NCBI GenBank assembly: GCA_007123465.1
Contig: SKLB01000020.1
Span: 1-7,103, forward strand
Length of the DNA stretch: 7,103 bases
Direction of reading: 5' to 3'
Origin: Spirochaetales bacterium
Lineage (GTDB): Bacteria > Spirochaetota > Spirochaetia > DSM-27196 > PWMO01
Shown here: one piece after another, positions 6,083 through 7,103 of the stretch
Numbering within the stretch: the stretch's first letter is position 1
Layout of the letters: each line of letters opens with the position of its first letter
Made by a program: the position numbers and the translations under genes
Notes under the pieces: model-generated
The model's database searches: none
The model's input: only the letters and a program-made list of their open reading frames with translations
Told to the model about the DNA's origin: nothing

Positions 6083-7103
6083 ACTGCCGTCCTGCCGTTC
6101 ATACTGCCATAGTCCTTCAACGCCTCAAACATCGCCACGACATTCTCAGGAGGTACATCGGGCAGGATATTGTGGATAGTATTGAAGACAAACCCACCGC
6201 CGGGAGCAAACGTATCGATTCTCTGTTTCACGTCGTTCCTGACATCTGCCGGCGAGCCGTTATTGAGCGTGTGCCTGGTGTCTGCCCCACCGCCCCAGAA
6301 GGTGACGTCCTTGCCAAACTCTCGCTTGAGCCGCTCGGCATCCATGTCAACGGTGTTGGTCTGCACCGGGTTGAGAATCTCAAATCCAGCATCGATCAGA
6401 TCGGGAATCAGCTGGTAGATTGAACCACACGAGTGCAGAAAGGTGTGCATTGTGCTGTGCTGCTGGACGTACCGGCACATCCGCTGGTGATGCGGCTTGA
6501 AGAGCGTCCGGTAGCGCTCCGGTGACATGAACGGACCGGAGTCCATGCCTAGATCATCACCAAAGCGGATTATATCCACCACGTCGCCCACCGCTTCGCA
6601 CACCTTCTGCAGGTTCGCCAGATGAATCTCTACCAGGCCTTCGAGGAGGCGCTGCACGTTCTGCTCGTCGGCGTAGACGTCCATCAGAAAGTTGTCCAGC
6701 CGTCGCAGAAACGTACCCCACTCGAAGAGATTACAGCCCACCACGATCATGAGGGCCTTGTCGGTAGTATCGCGAAGCTGCAGCGCCTTGCTACGCAGCG
6801 TCTGCCAGAAATCCGGATCGGCCGCATGATCCCATGGGGAGTGGACCAGCGCCGCCCAATGGACCATCCCCATCGCCCGCTGCAGCTGCGCATAGCTTTC
6901 AGGGTAACCGTCCAGATACGGAAAGAACGTGGCATCGAAGAATGTGGCGCCCACCGGTTTACGAGCAATGACGGTGCCGTTGACTGTCGCGCTCAGCGCG
7001 CCGTCAGACTCGCGCTGCGGCCGAAACCAGCCCGGGTAGTACGCTTTGCTTCCATCCGAAAGCTCTACCGCATACCAGGCATCATCCTCGGTGTTGAACG
7101 CGC
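6079..7103 (-). CDS. URO-D superfamily protein, probable methyltransferase-like (copy B), 5' end outside the window
   Basis: First gene of the visible cluster, with 340 codons in the window. The frame stays open from a GTG at 6954 to the window edge, and the residues there look like real family sequence (AYYPGWFRPQ, then NGTVIARKPVGATFFD), so the true start lies beyond 7103. In numbering from the first full codon: FGDDLGMDSGPFMSPERY begins near 180, and HSCGS gives H223 and C225 as the H-x-C pair; then come ILNPVQTNTVDM, FWGGGADTRHTL and the C-terminal GGGFVFNTIHNILPDVPPEN. This is the common FGDDLG/HSCG/NPVQ branch of URO-D-like proteins of uncertain function. The C-terminal segment has no cysteine, unlike copy A. 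The last codons overlap the ATPase start by 4 bases. Likely cytosolic; substrate unknown. Confidence 0.88.
   Translation of the reverse strand, partial: AFNTEDDAWYAVELSDGSKAYYPGWFRPQRESDGALSATVNGTVIARKPVGATFFDATFFPYLDGYPESYAQLQRAMGMVHWAALVHSPWDHAADPDFWQTLRSKALQLRDTTDKALMIVVGCNLFEWGTFLRRLDNFLMDVYADEQNVQRLLEGLVEIHLANLQKVCEAVGDVVDIIRFGDDLGMDSGPFMSPERYRTLFKPHHQRMCRYVQQHSTMHTFLHSCGSIYQLIPDLIDAGFEILNPVQTNTVDMDAERLKREFGKDVTFWGGGADTRHTLNNGSPADVRNDVKQRIDTFAPGGGFVFNTIHNILPDVPPENVVAMFEALKDYGSMNGRTAV

Noticed and set aside
20..7103. Heme-pathway uroporphyrinogen decarboxylase (HemE) for either URO-D gene
   Set aside because: No RQAGR-type active-site segment in what can be read, presence of H-x-C motifs, and no heme-synthesis neighbours. 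The N-terminus of copy B is not fully visible, so for that copy the rejection rests on its other motifs.

Overview
The window is a compact, single-direction cluster: all six genes are read on the minus strand, so transcription runs from position 7103 towards position 1. In transcription order they are: a URO-D superfamily protein whose 5' end is cut by the window edge (6079-7103); an RbsA-type double ABC ATPase (4544-6082); two RbsC/CUT2-type permeases (3549-4547 and 2504-3556); a periplasmic sugar-type substrate-binding protein (1199-2383); and a second, complete URO-D superfamily protein (20-1132). The two junctions around the ATPase are 4-base ATGA overlaps, and the two permeases overlap by 8 bases. 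The binding-protein gene is set off by a 120-base gap upstream and a 66-base, hairpin-containing gap downstream. No gene-free stretch exceeds 120 bases. I see no RNA genes, mobile elements, CRISPR arrays, convincing sigma-70 promoter or factor-independent terminator.

Organism: a bacterium of moderately high GC. The binding protein's leader ends in AFA-GGAPEA with no lipobox cysteine. From general familiarity this is common in binding proteins of free-living Spirochaetaceae, so a Spirochaeta-like host is my best guess at moderate to low confidence. A double-NBD ATPase, two RbsC-type permeases and a secreted binding protein alone would also fit many Firmicutes or other anaerobes.

How the genes may work together: the four middle genes form a complete ribose/CUT2-class importer. 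The flanking pair are not heme-pathway uroporphyrinogen decarboxylases. They belong to the URO-D-fold group that includes cobalamin-dependent methyltransferases of the MtaA/MtbA kind, and both carry the H-x-C zinc-type motif. The simplest inference is that the cluster imports a small polar, possibly O- or N-methylated, compound and acts on it through the URO-D-like proteins. The substrate is not identifiable from sequence, and no corrinoid protein or reductive activator lies inside the window. The binding protein departs from the usual ribose-binding pocket residues, which argues against plain ribose.

The most useful observations are the transporter flanked by two dissimilar URO-D proteins, the different state of their presumed metal sites, a strong 9-bp intercistronic hairpin after the binding-protein gene, the one-good-site/one-degenerate-site arrangement of the ATPase, and three start-codon corrections.
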